DNA from: CALOCY01 sp942491975 | Lineage (GTDB): Bacteria; Bacteroidota; Bacteroidia; Bacteroidales; Prolixibacteraceae | Direction: 5' to 3' | Length of the DNA: 64,000 nucleotides | Assembly: GCA_942491975.1 (NCBI GenBank) | Contig: CALOCY010000004.1 | Coordinates: forward strand, 2,976,001-3,040,000 | In this document: piece by piece, positions 43,371-52,324 of the stretch | Layout: each line of letters begins with the position of its first letter | Numbering within the stretch: the stretch's first letter is position 1 | Position numbers and translations under genes: made by a program | The notes under the pieces: generated by a model | Databases searched by the model: none | What the model saw: only the letters and a program-made list of their open reading frames with translations | What the model was told of the DNA's origin: nothing

Positions 43371-44342
43371 ATGAAAAAAATTCTTGTAGCTTATCAGATA
43401 CCCCGTGAGGGGCTTGCTGTGCTGGAGGATCGGTTTAAAATAACCTATCCCGAAAAGGAATTTTTGACCAGTGAAGAGATCATTCAGGAAATTCCCGGTT
43501 ACGACGCGCTGCTGCAGGTATTTACAAAGCCGGTGAATAAAGCAATCATAAAAGCAGGCAATACGCTTAAAATGATTGCCAACTATGGGGTAGGCTACAA
43601 CAATATTGATACCGGTTACGCCACACAAAAAGGTATTGTGGTGACCAACACCCCCAACGCCGTATGCGAACCCACTGCCGAAATGGCAATGGGCTTGATG
43701 CTGGCAGTAATGCGTCGTATTGCATGGTGCGACTACCAATTACGGCATAACCCGGGTTTTGAGTGGGGATTGATGAAAAACCTGGGCACAGGGCCTTATG
43801 GGAAAACATTGGGCATTATCGGGATGGGGAAGATTGGCAAAGCACTGGCCCGCAGGGCAACGGCTTTTGGTATGAACGTGATTTACCATAACCGTAACCG
43901 ACAATCTCAGGACGTGGAAAAACAGTACAATGCCACCTATGTGTCGATGGACGAACTGCTAAAAATATCGGATGTGGTCTCGCTTAACTGTCCACTAACC
44001 GATGGTACACACCATTTACTCTCAAGCCCCGAATTTGAACAGATGAAAACCGGTGCTTTTGTGATCAACACTGCCCGTGGTCCTGTAATTGATGAAGCTG
44101 CACTGGTATGCTACCTGAAAAATGGCAAACTGGGTGGGGCAGGGCTTGATGTATTTGAAGAAGAACCCAGTATCCACTCCGAATTGCTTCGGCTCAATAA
44201 CGTGGTAATGACCCCGCACATCGGGACAGGCACCATAGAAACACGCATTGAAACAGCCTGCGAAGCAGCTCAAAACATTATCCGTTTTTTTGAAGGGCGA
44301 AAAGATATTTCGATTGTTAATCCGCAGGTGTGGGGGAAGTGA
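43371..44342 (+). CDS. D-isomer-specific 2-hydroxyacid dehydrogenase
   Basis: The 323-residue protein reduces a 2-keto acid with NAD(P)H, or the reverse. The Rossmann motif is LGIIGMGKIGKALARRA (about residues 146-162), and the catalytic set includes Arg in NCPLTDGTHHL-VNTARGPVIDE, Glu in DVFEEEP and His in MTPHIGTGT. Glyoxylate/hydroxypyruvate reductase is the closest general type, but the substrate is not decided. The gene may be co-transcribed with the S41 protease. Confidence 0.9.
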   Translation: MKKILVAYQIPREGLAVLEDRFKITYPEKEFLTSEEIIQEIPGYDALLQVFTKPVNKAIIKAGNTLKMIANYGVGYNNIDTGYATQKGIVVTNTPNAVCEPTAEMAMGLMLAVMRRIAWCDYQLRHNPGFEWGLMKNLGTGPYGKTLGIIGMGKIGKALARRATAFGMNVIYHNRNRQSQDVEKQYNATYVSMDELLKISDVVSLNCPLTDGTHHLLSSPEFEQMKTGAFVINTARGPVIDEAALVCYLKNGKLGGAGLDVFEEEPSIHSELLRLNNVVMTPHIGTGTIETRIETACEAAQNIIRFFEGRKDISIVNPQVWGK

Positions 44343-44344
44343 TT

Positions 44345-45145
44345 ATGGAACTTAAACCGGGAAATTATATAGGGGAGTTTATTAAAAGCACAAGCTTTAA
44401 GAACTTCAATTTAGCAATAACCCGTCATACTTCTGGTAAAATCATTCCGGCACATTCTCATAAAAATACTTATTTAAGTCTTTTACTAAAAGGCTCTTAC
44501 AACGAAAAAAACAATAAGGAAGAAATAACAATAAAAAAGGGGAATATAATCTACAGACCCTCACATTACAAGCATCAAAACAATTCTAATAATGATTTTG
44601 TATGCTTTAATTTAGATATTAAAGCCGGGCTTTTGGAAAACTTGAAAGATGGGTTCATCGATATCGAATATCCATTTACTTATAAAAAAATTAACATAGA
44701 ATTTCTGAAACTGTACTACTATTTTAGAGCAGGTTATCAGGCAGATATAGTTGAAAATCTTGTTTATGAAAGCTTGATTTCTATCAGTGAAACAGATTAC
44801 CTAAAAAAAAGAAGTCATAAAAAAACTTTCTGGATATCGGAAATACTGGGCTTAATAAATGAAGAACCGGATAGAAATTTTTCTCTTGAAAAATTGTCAG
44901 AAGAAGTTAATATTCATCCGGTATATCTATCCAGAAAATTTAAAGAAAGTACCGGTACTTCTTTAGGGCAATATATTATTAAAACCAGGTTGGAAAAAGC
45001 TTTGGAGAAAATGCTAAACACTAAAAAGAATTTAACAGAAATTGCGCTTGAATCTGGTTTTTACGATCAAAGCCATTTTTTAAAGCTTTTTAAGCATAGC
45101 TTTGGGATAAACCCCCTTGAATTCAAAAAGATCATAAAAGGTTAA
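44345..45145 (+). CDS. AraC family transcriptional regulator
   Basis: The 266-residue protein has an N-terminal cupin-like sensor part (HTSGKIIPAHSHKNTYLSLLLKG) and a C-terminal pair of helix-turn-helix motifs (FSLEKLSEEVNIHPVYLSRKF, then LTEIALESGFYDQSHFLKLFK). An in-frame GTG at 44330 overlaps the dehydrogenase gene; the ATG at 44345, two bases after that stop, is more likely. The DNA is clearly more AT-rich than the preceding gene. The regulated target is unknown; the M16 protease next door is a candidate. Confidence 0.9.
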   Translation: MELKPGNYIGEFIKSTSFKNFNLAITRHTSGKIIPAHSHKNTYLSLLLKGSYNEKNNKEEITIKKGNIIYRPSHYKHQNNSNNDFVCFNLDIKAGLLENLKDGFIDIEYPFTYKKINIEFLKLYYYFRAGYQADIVENLVYESLISISETDYLKKRSHKKTFWISEILGLINEEPDRNFSLEKLSEEVNIHPVYLSRKFKESTGTSLGQYIIKTRLEKALEKMLNTKKNLTEIALESGFYDQSHFLKLFKHSFGINPLEFKKIIKG

Positions 45146-45334
45146 TTTTATACTATTTCCTTTAAATCCTTATAACTTATTTTGCGAAATAAGAAGCAAT
45201 GTACCGAATTTAAATACATCCAGTAAAAGAACTGTGACTTCTATAATGAAACATTAATAATGCAAATAAAGAGTTGAAAGTAAATATAAAAATAACCACT
45301 GAGGCACACTAAAAAATAACATAATCATAAAATT

Positions 45335-48319
45335 ATGAAAACGAAATTTACAGCTATGCTGTCGTTCATGCTCATCTTTTTAGTTTGTGCATGCATCCCG
45401 GAAAAATTCAAGACAAATGAAGTTTATCACGGGTTTAAACTGGTTGAAAAACGGTTTGTCAAAGAAGTCAATGCTGAGTGTTTATACTTTGAACACGTAA
45501 AAAGTGGTGCACGCTTATTCAAAATTGCTGCTGAAGATGCCAATAAAACATTTGCTATTTCTTTCAAAACTGTTCCGGAAAATGACTGTGGAGCCGCACA
45601 CGTTATGGAACACTCATTATTGGGTGGTTCAAAAAAATTTCCAGTTAAAAATATTTTCGGTATTTTAATGACTGGATCATTGAATACCTATTTAGATGCA
45701 TTCACTGGTCCTGATGAGATATGTTTTCCAATAGCCAGCATGAATACGAAAGACTACTTCAATCTAATGCATGTCTATCTGGATGCTGTATTCAATCCGC
45801 TGATTTATGATAATCCTCGCATTTTCAAGCAAGAGGGATGGCATTATGAATTAACAGAAAAAGAAGATGATATAGTTTACAAAGGTGTAGTATATAATGA
45901 AATGAAAGGAATATTTTCATCTCCGGATAAAGAATTAACCTATCAAATTAACAGGCATCTATTCCCCGAAAATACGTATGGGGTTGCTTGTGGTGGATAT
46001 CCTTCTGCCATTCCTAATCTCACCTATGAAGCATTTATTGATTTTCATAAAACCTATTATCATCCTTCAAATAGCTATATTTTTCTTTATGGCGATGCTG
46101 ATTTGAACCGTGAATTAGAGTTCATCAATACCAACTATCTTTCAGAATATGAGAAGTCGGATAAAAAAATCACAATTCCTCTTCAACAACCCTTCGCAAA
46201 AATGAAAGAAGTGGAAAAAACATATAGTGTAGCTAAAGGTAGTTCAACGGAAAACAAAACCTATTTAAGTCTTAGTTTTGTGGCCGGATTAGGTACAGAT
46301 CAAGCACAAAATCTGGCATTTGATGTGTTAGCCGATGCGCTTGTCAATCATGAAACAGCCCCTGTACGGCTTGCTCTTCAAGAAGCTGGAATTAGTAATA
46401 ATATCAGTGCTTATTATAGTGAGAACAAACAAAATGTTTTCAAAATTACTGCTAAAGATGCCAATCCCGAGGATTCAAAGAGATTCAAAGAGATTGTATT
46501 TGAAACTTTCAAGAAGGTCATACAAGAAGGATTAGATAAGACTATAATAGAAGGGATCATCAATCGCATGGAATTCAAGCTAAAAGAGGGTAATTCTGCC
46601 CAAAAAGGGATGATGTACAGAGATAAGGCTTCCAATAACTGGAGGTACGGCAATAATCCATTTAAAGGACTTGAATTTGAACAAAAATTAATAGAAGTAA
46701 AAAAAGCATTGAATACCAACCTGCTTGAATCACTTATTGAAAAACATTTGTTACCCAATCCACATAGCTTGTTGATGGTGTTGAAACCAGAACCGGGAAA
46801 GCAACAGAAAATAGATGCTCAAACTCACAAAAAATTAGCTGATTTTAAACAACAGCTTAGCGAAAAAGAGATAGAAAAACTGATAAATGAAACCGAAGAG
46901 TTACTAGCCTGTCAGAAACAAGAAGACTCTCCCGAAACAATCGCTACTGTTCCATCACTTAAACTTTCTGATATCGGTAAAGAAGTAGAATGGTACGGCA
47001 TTGATGAGAAAAGCGTGGCAGGTATTCCGATGTTACACCACAACACATTTACCAACAACATTGTCTATACCGATCTCTATTTCGACATGCGGGTGCTTCC
47101 ACAAGAGTTGATCCCATATGCTTCGATGTTGTCTACGATTCTGACACAATTGAGCACCGAAAATTACACCTTTAGTGAACTGGATAATGCCCTGAATATT
47201 CATACAGGAGGGGTTTATACGAAAATTAACACCTTTCTAAAAGATAAATCAGACAATCAATTATTACCTAAATTTATTATTGGCGGTAAAGCAACTGCCA
47301 ATAAAACTGATAAACTGTTTGAATTGATTGAAGAATTTGTTAAAAATGTAAAAATAAACGATAAAGAACGTTTAAAAACATTGCTTATCCGACATCAGGC
47401 AAATATTGATCCACAGAACAGACCAGGTGGTGGTTATCATCCCGCTCGCATCCGTGTTTCCTCATACTATTCCAACAATGGCATTTTTGAAGAACAAACT
47501 GACGGCATAGATTATTATCATTTCATTACCCAATTGGTCGATAATTTCGATGATAATAACGATGAAATTATTAAAAAAATACAACAAACAGCCTCGCTAT
47601 TGTTTGTTAAAAAGAATTTAACCGCTGCTGTAACCTGTAGCAATGAAGATATTCCAAACTATTCAAAAGGATTGGAAAAATTGATTGGTACACTTTCTGA
47701 AGAAGAGCCTAATTATATAAAATGGGAATTTGATTTTAAACAAAAAAATGAAGGATTGTTATCTGCATCGAAAGTACAATTCGTTTTGAAAGGGTATGAT
47801 TTCAAAAAGCTGGGTTACAAATGGAATGGTAAGATAAGAGTACTCGATCAAGTACTATCGGGTTGGTTATGGAATAAAATCCGCGTTATTGGAGGTGCAT
47901 ATGGTGGATATTGTAGTTTTTCATCAACAGGGGACGTGTATTTCAGTTCTTATTATGATCCTAACTTGAAAGAAACTATAGAAAATTATGACGCTATACC
48001 CGGTTTCCTTGAAAAGTTTGATGCTGATGATGCATCCATGACACGTAATATTATTGGTGCTATTTCTGACATGAATCAACTGCTAACCCCATTACAAAGG
48101 GGAGAAAGGGCTGTTCAATACTATTTTGAAAATACGACTATTGATCAGCTCAAAGCTGAAAGAGAAGCGGTGCTTACCACTACAGTACAAGACATTCGGG
48201 ATATGAAAAAAATGGTAAGTGATATTCTTGCTCAGGATGCGTTTTGTGTGTATGGAAATGAAGAGAAAATAAAAGAGAACAAAGAGTTGTTTAAAAATTT
48301 AGTGAAAGTATCCAAATAA
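45335..48319 (+). CDS. M16C metalloprotease, PreP-like, secreted or lipid-anchored
   Basis: The 994-residue protein starts with a lipoprotein-like signal (FLVCAC). The inverted zinc motif HVMEH has His89, Glu92 and His93, and the third ligand is Glu189 (YNEMKG). The 96-residue distance between His93 and Glu189 is the same as in presequence protease PreP, which sets it apart from small M16B enzymes. Two halves joined by a helical hinge (about residues 490-540) form a chamber that degrades peptides. The gene is AT-rich like the AraC gene before it. Confidence 0.92.
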   Translation: MKTKFTAMLSFMLIFLVCACIPEKFKTNEVYHGFKLVEKRFVKEVNAECLYFEHVKSGARLFKIAAEDANKTFAISFKTVPENDCGAAHVMEHSLLGGSKKFPVKNIFGILMTGSLNTYLDAFTGPDEICFPIASMNTKDYFNLMHVYLDAVFNPLIYDNPRIFKQEGWHYELTEKEDDIVYKGVVYNEMKGIFSSPDKELTYQINRHLFPENTYGVACGGYPSAIPNLTYEAFIDFHKTYYHPSNSYIFLYGDADLNRELEFINTNYLSEYEKSDKKITIPLQQPFAKMKEVEKTYSVAKGSSTENKTYLSLSFVAGLGTDQAQNLAFDVLADALVNHETAPVRLALQEAGISNNISAYYSENKQNVFKITAKDANPEDSKRFKEIVFETFKKVIQEGLDKTIIEGIINRMEFKLKEGNSAQKGMMYRDKASNNWRYGNNPFKGLEFEQKLIEVKKALNTNLLESLIEKHLLPNPHSLLMVLKPEPGKQQKIDAQTHKKLADFKQQLSEKEIEKLINETEELLACQKQEDSPETIATVPSLKLSDIGKEVEWYGIDEKSVAGIPMLHHNTFTNNIVYTDLYFDMRVLPQELIPYASMLSTILTQLSTENYTFSELDNALNIHTGGVYTKINTFLKDKSDNQLLPKFIIGGKATANKTDKLFELIEEFVKNVKINDKERLKTLLIRHQANIDPQNRPGGGYHPARIRVSSYYSNNGIFEEQTDGIDYYHFITQLVDNFDDNNDEIIKKIQQTASLLFVKKNLTAAVTCSNEDIPNYSKGLEKLIGTLSEEEPNYIKWEFDFKQKNEGLLSASKVQFVLKGYDFKKLGYKWNGKIRVLDQVLSGWLWNKIRVIGGAYGGYCSFSSTGDVYFSSYYDPNLKETIENYDAIPGFLEKFDADDASMTRNIIGAISDMNQLLTPLQRGERAVQYYFENTTIDQLKAEREAVLTTTVQDIRDMKKMVSDILAQDAFCVYGNEEKIKENKELFKNLVKVSK

Positions 48320-48320
48320 T

Positions 48321-48377
48321 ACCAATTATCTAAAAGGGTTCCATTCTTCATTAAGGATGGAATTCCTTATTATTGGT
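48321..48377. repeat. Hairpin between convergent genes with ACCAAT ends
   Basis: ACCAAT...ATTGGT closes the element, and inside AAGG-GTTCCAT pairs with ATGGAATTCCTT with a small mismatch. It begins one base after the M16 stop. It may terminate transcription from both sides, though the T-run is weak. The ends are the same as those of the element at 2047-2116. Confidence 0.5.
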
Positions 48378-48492
48378 GCTATTTCATTGATCTAAGGTTT
48401 TTATTGTAACACTTTTGTCCTTAAGTTACGCAATTTGGTGCATTATGTATTTGTTGGAGATTTGAAAATTACCAATAATGTAATTTTTTACC

Positions 48493-49563
48493 CTACTCCA
48501 CCTCCACCTTTAAGGTAAATTTTACAGCAGACGAAACAGCCTTCCCGTTAATGGTAGCCGGGATCCATTTTTCACTTTCCTGCATTACACGGATTATTTC
48601 AGTACTAAACACGGAATCGGGGAGTTGGTTAAAGTTAAAATCCAATAATGAACTATCACGATTCACAGTAAATGTAAATTTAACCCGGTGTGTACCCGGG
48701 AAGCCGGATAATTTGGAGTGATCAAGTTTTTCTATAAGTAGTTTCTTATACTCCCGTGTACGTAAAGGAGGTGCCGGGTTTGTATTGGTTGTCAGTGATT
48801 GTGCTGGTACTGGAACCTCCGTTGTTTGGTATGCCGTAACAGCCTTTTCGTTTTCTGATTGAGTACCTGTTTTTCCGGAAACACGTCCCCGGATCCTGAC
48901 CTCTTGTTTTTTCAATGGTTGTTCCTCTGCCATTGAAGCCACGGTGACATTCAAATCAGGCTCTTTTTGCACTTCATTTTCGGTTATGACACTTTTCTCG
49001 GAAACAACATCTGCTATTTCCAGCTCATCATCCACTACCTCATCATCTTCGATTATTTCCTGCTTGTACTTTTGTGTGTTTACAGGTTCTCCCTTTTTTG
49101 CTTTTTCTACTTTGGCAACAGCCGGTGTAACTTCTTTCTCTTCTTTCGGGGGAGCAACCGGCTTTGGCTCCTGAATGTACTTTTCAGTTTTGAAATTTAC
49201 CACACTATCTAACAACAACTCCTGTGCAACCTGTTCTTTGGTAAATCCGTTCTGTTCTATTTGTTGGTTTATAAGCAACAGGCTTGCCCCTATCCCTGTC
49301 AGGATAGCAATGCCTGCGGCATACCTGAACCAAACGGGCAATACACGTTTCTGCCTTTTTATACGTTGGGAGATTTTATGCTTTAATTCGGAGATATCCT
49401 GTTCCAGTTCGCCTTCTTTCAGGGTTGAGAGGCCGTCAAATGCTTCCTCCTCAAAAGCATCCTGCATCATCTTTTTCTCAAAGGCATGCTTCTCCTTTTC
49501 CGGTATCTGATCCCCGAAGTATCGCTTAAAATGGCCATATGTCAACCTTCGCTTAAATTCCAT
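48493..49563 (-). CDS. TonB-family protein with anti-sigma-like N-terminal domain
   Basis: The 356-residue protein (ATG at 49563; an in-frame TTG at 49584 is less likely) has three parts. Residues 1-80 are cytoplasmic, and the PEKEKHAFEKKMMQDAFEEEAFDGL segment resembles anti-sigma proteins paired with ECF factors in Bacteroidota. One membrane helix follows (about 84-102, AAGIAILTGIGASLLLIN). The periplasmic part has a long Pro/Lys/Glu linker and a C-terminal TonB domain (RVKFTFTVNRDSSL ... KFTLKVEVE). Its first codons overlap the end of the sigma-factor gene, so the two are translationally linked. Confidence 0.8.
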   Translation of the reverse strand: MEFKRRLTYGHFKRYFGDQIPEKEKHAFEKKMMQDAFEEEAFDGLSTLKEGELEQDISELKHKISQRIKRQKRVLPVWFRYAAGIAILTGIGASLLLINQQIEQNGFTKEQVAQELLLDSVVNFKTEKYIQEPKPVAPPKEEKEVTPAVAKVEKAKKGEPVNTQKYKQEIIEDDEVVDDELEIADVVSEKSVITENEVQKEPDLNVTVASMAEEQPLKKQEVRIRGRVSGKTGTQSENEKAVTAYQTTEVPVPAQSLTTNTNPAPPLRTREYKKLLIEKLDHSKLSGFPGTHRVKFTFTVNRDSSLLDFNFNQLPDSVFSTEIIRVMQESEKWIPATINGKAVSSAVKFTLKVEVE

Positions 49564-50143
49564 CTTCTTTTCTAAACTGTTCAAGACATATTTTCAGGTT
49601 ACGTTTCCCGTTTTGAATGAAACTTTTCACCTTCTTTTCTTCAATCCCCAGCTTTTCGGCAATTGATTTATAACATTGCTCTTTATAATAAAACAAGCGG
49701 ATACACTCTTGTTGCTCATGTTTTAGCCGTTCCATGCATGTTTTCAGTTGCTCCTCAATGGCTTCACCGGGGGCTTCATCAACAGGGTGCAACAAATCGG
49801 TCGATTCCATAAACTGTTGCTCACTATATTTTCCTATACGGTGTTTTTCTGTCTTCTGTTTTCGCAATTCCATCAGGCAATAATTCTTCACCACCACATA
49901 CAACCAACTTCTGAGATTCTGGATCTCAAATTTCGGGATCTCGGTAATCAGCAATTCAAAAATCCTGCTCACCGCATCTTTTGCCTCCTCCCTGTTGGCC
50001 AAATATTTCAGACACACACCATATGTAAGGTGGATATACCGATTGTATAGCTCTCCCAAAACCTCAAGATCCCCTGTCTCCAGGTACGCCTGAAGCAGGT
50101 CGGCATCCTCTTTTTTTTCGCTATTGTTGTAAGAAATGTGCAC
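49553..50143 (-). CDS. ECF-type RNA polymerase sigma factor
   Basis: Region 2 (LLQAYLETGDLEVLGELYNRYI ... IQNLRSWLYVVVKNYCLMELRKQK, about residues 17-100) and region 4 (CIRLFYYKEQCYKSIAEKLG, then VKSFIQNGKRNLK, about 147-185) are clear. The start is set at GTG 50143; a TTG one codon earlier is possible. It overlaps the TonB-fusion gene, its likely regulator, and is divergent from the von Willebrand A gene, which may be a target. Confidence 0.9.
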   Translation of the reverse strand: MHISYNNSEKKEDADLLQAYLETGDLEVLGELYNRYIHLTYGVCLKYLANREEAKDAVSRIFELLITEIPKFEIQNLRSWLYVVVKNYCLMELRKQKTEKHRIGKYSEQQFMESTDLLHPVDEAPGEAIEEQLKTCMERLKHEQQECIRLFYYKEQCYKSIAEKLGIEEKKVKSFIQNGKRNLKICLEQFRKEDGI

Positions 50144-50328
50144 CAATAAAATCGTTGATATACAATCGGTTTCAATATGCTAGTTAAGAAAATCCGAAAA
50201 AATATAAAAATAATTTATGCAATTTATGTTGTTGCTGCACCCTATTGATGAAAACAGGTGTGAAAACCTTCAATAAATCAACAATTGATAAAACAGATTT
50301 TAAATGATTAACCAAATAATAGAACGTT

Positions 50329-52161
50329 ATGAAAACAAAAGCACTTTTATTACTGATTATTGCAATTGTTATCAGTTGCAACCTTTCATCACGCACCATA
50401 CAAGGTACGGTGTACGATGAACAAAACAATCCTATGCAAGGTGTATCGGTTACCATTAAAGAAGCCACTACAGGAACTTCTACCGATGTCAACGGTACGT
50501 ACTCTATCAATGCAACCAATAAAGATGTACTGGTTTTTAGCTTTAAGGGCTATGAAACGGAAGAGGTTAAAGTGGGATACCGCAATGTAATTGATGTGAT
50601 TTTACGGATGGCCCCGACTATAACGGTTGTTGATGATGAAGTAGAACTTGAAGAGGCATTGTATGGTACCCACACTTCCCCTAAAGTACGAGGGAATAAA
50701 GGCTTTGGTAAAAAGTCCGAAGCTATGTGTGTAAGCTATGCGCAACAGCGTGTTCAATTTAATACCGAAGGCTATGCCACCATTCATGAGAATGGCTACA
50801 AAGAGGCCATTAAAACGCCACTCTCCACTTTCTCTATTGATGTCGATGCTGCATCGTACAGCAATATGCGCCGTTTTTTGTACAACGGGCAAAAACCACC
50901 GATGGATGCCGTGCGTATCGAAGAGATGATCAACTACTTTTCATACGATTATCCACAACCCGACAACGAACATCCGTTTTCCATTAACCAGGAGTTGGCC
51001 ACATGTCCGTGGAATGAAGAGAATTTGTTATTACATATTGGCCTGCAGGGCAAAAAGATTGCCATGGAAAACCTGCCCCCTTCCAATATTGTATTTTTAT
51101 TGGATGTTTCCGGCTCCATGGAATCACCCAACAAACTTCCGTTATTGAAAAAAGCGTTCAAACTACTGGTACAACAGTTGCGTGAACAAGACCGTGTAGC
51201 TATTGTAGTGTATGCCGGAAGTTCGGGGTTAGTATTGCCTTCAACTTCCTGCGACAAAAAGAGCACCATTGTTAATGCACTTGAACAGTTGCATGCCGGT
51301 GGATCGACTGCCGGGGCTGCCGGGTTGAAACTGGCTTATAAAGTAGCCACCGAAAACTTTATTGAAGAGGGAAACAACCGCATTATTTTGGCTACCGATG
51401 GTGATTTCAACGTGGGACAATCGAGCAATGCCGAAATGGAACGGATGATTGAAAAAGAGCGCGAGAAAGGCATATTTATCTCGGTATTGGGTTTTGGTAT
51501 GGGCAACTACAAAGACGATAAAATGGAAATTATTGCCGACAAAGGGAACGGTAACTATGCTTATATCGACAATATCCTGGAAGCCAAAAAAGTGCTGGTC
51601 AACGAATTTGGCGGAACCCTCTTTACCATTGCCAAAGATGTGAAGATACAGATCGAATTCAATCCTGCCATTGTAGAGTCGTACCGGTTGATCGGTTATG
51701 AAAACCGGTTGCTGAACGATGAAGATTTTGAAGACGATAAGAAAGATGCAGGCGAACTGGGATCGGGACACACTGTAACGGCACTGTACGAGATAAAACC
51801 GGCAAAAAGTGCTAAAACAAAACATACACTGAAATACCAGGACCGGAACCTGAACAACAAAGCAAAAACCGGTGATGAGGTAGCCACGGTAAAATTCAGG
51901 TACAAAAAACCGGATGGGCGTAAAAGTATACTGCTGGAAGAAATCATCCCCTATACCGGGAAAGAGATAGCAATTACATCGGATAATTTCAGGTTCTCGG
52001 CAGCCGTTGCCGGTTTTGGCATGTTGCTTCGTAACTCTGAATTTAAAGGAAGTTGCTCGTATAAAAAGCTTATTGAAATGGCGCAAAATGCCAAAGGGAA
52101 AGATGCCGAAGGGTATCGCAGTGAATTTATCCGGCTGGTAAAACTGGCTGAGCAGCTATAA
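50329..52161 (+). CDS. Von Willebrand factor A protein with carboxypeptidase-regulatory-like domain (YfbK-like)
   Basis: The 610-residue exported protein has a signal peptide (possible lipid Cys17 in VISC), a CarboxypepD-reg-like domain (IQGTVYDEQNNPMQGVSVTI, about residues 24-43), and a vWA domain. The MIDAS metal site is complete: DVSGSM (about 263-268), Thr in GGSTAG and Asp in ATDGD. The C-terminal part is of the YfbK/DUF3520 type. It probably binds ligands in the envelope in a metal-dependent way. It is divergent from the sigma-factor gene, with about 185 bases between. Confidence 0.9.
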   Translation: MKTKALLLLIIAIVISCNLSSRTIQGTVYDEQNNPMQGVSVTIKEATTGTSTDVNGTYSINATNKDVLVFSFKGYETEEVKVGYRNVIDVILRMAPTITVVDDEVELEEALYGTHTSPKVRGNKGFGKKSEAMCVSYAQQRVQFNTEGYATIHENGYKEAIKTPLSTFSIDVDAASYSNMRRFLYNGQKPPMDAVRIEEMINYFSYDYPQPDNEHPFSINQELATCPWNEENLLLHIGLQGKKIAMENLPPSNIVFLLDVSGSMESPNKLPLLKKAFKLLVQQLREQDRVAIVVYAGSSGLVLPSTSCDKKSTIVNALEQLHAGGSTAGAAGLKLAYKVATENFIEEGNNRIILATDGDFNVGQSSNAEMERMIEKEREKGIFISVLGFGMGNYKDDKMEIIADKGNGNYAYIDNILEAKKVLVNEFGGTLFTIAKDVKIQIEFNPAIVESYRLIGYENRLLNDEDFEDDKKDAGELGSGHTVTALYEIKPAKSAKTKHTLKYQDRNLNNKAKTGDEVATVKFRYKKPDGRKSILLEEIIPYTGKEIAITSDNFRFSAAVAGFGMLLRNSEFKGSCSYKKLIEMAQNAKGKDAEGYRSEFIRLVKLAEQL

Positions 52162-52219
52162 AAATGAACAGTAAACAATACAAGATAAATCTCGCATTTG
52201 ATATTATCTGAAAATCTAT

Positions 52220-52251
52220 AAAGTGCAGGCTATGTCTGCGCTTTATTTTTT
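52220..52251 (+). terminator. Terminator after the vWA gene
   Basis: AAAGTGCAG-GCTATGT-CTGCGCTTT is a 9-bp stem with one T-G pair and is followed by ATTTTTT. Confidence 0.88.
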
Positions 52252-52324
52252 ATGCTATTTTGCTTCTAATCAAAACAATGCTTAAATTGTCGATTACTTG
52301 TAGTTGCAATTTAATCTGATTTGA

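Noticed and set aside
51241..52086. 281-residue minus-strand ORF
   Set aside because: It lies fully inside the vWA gene on the opposite strand, shows no domain, and has no start signals.
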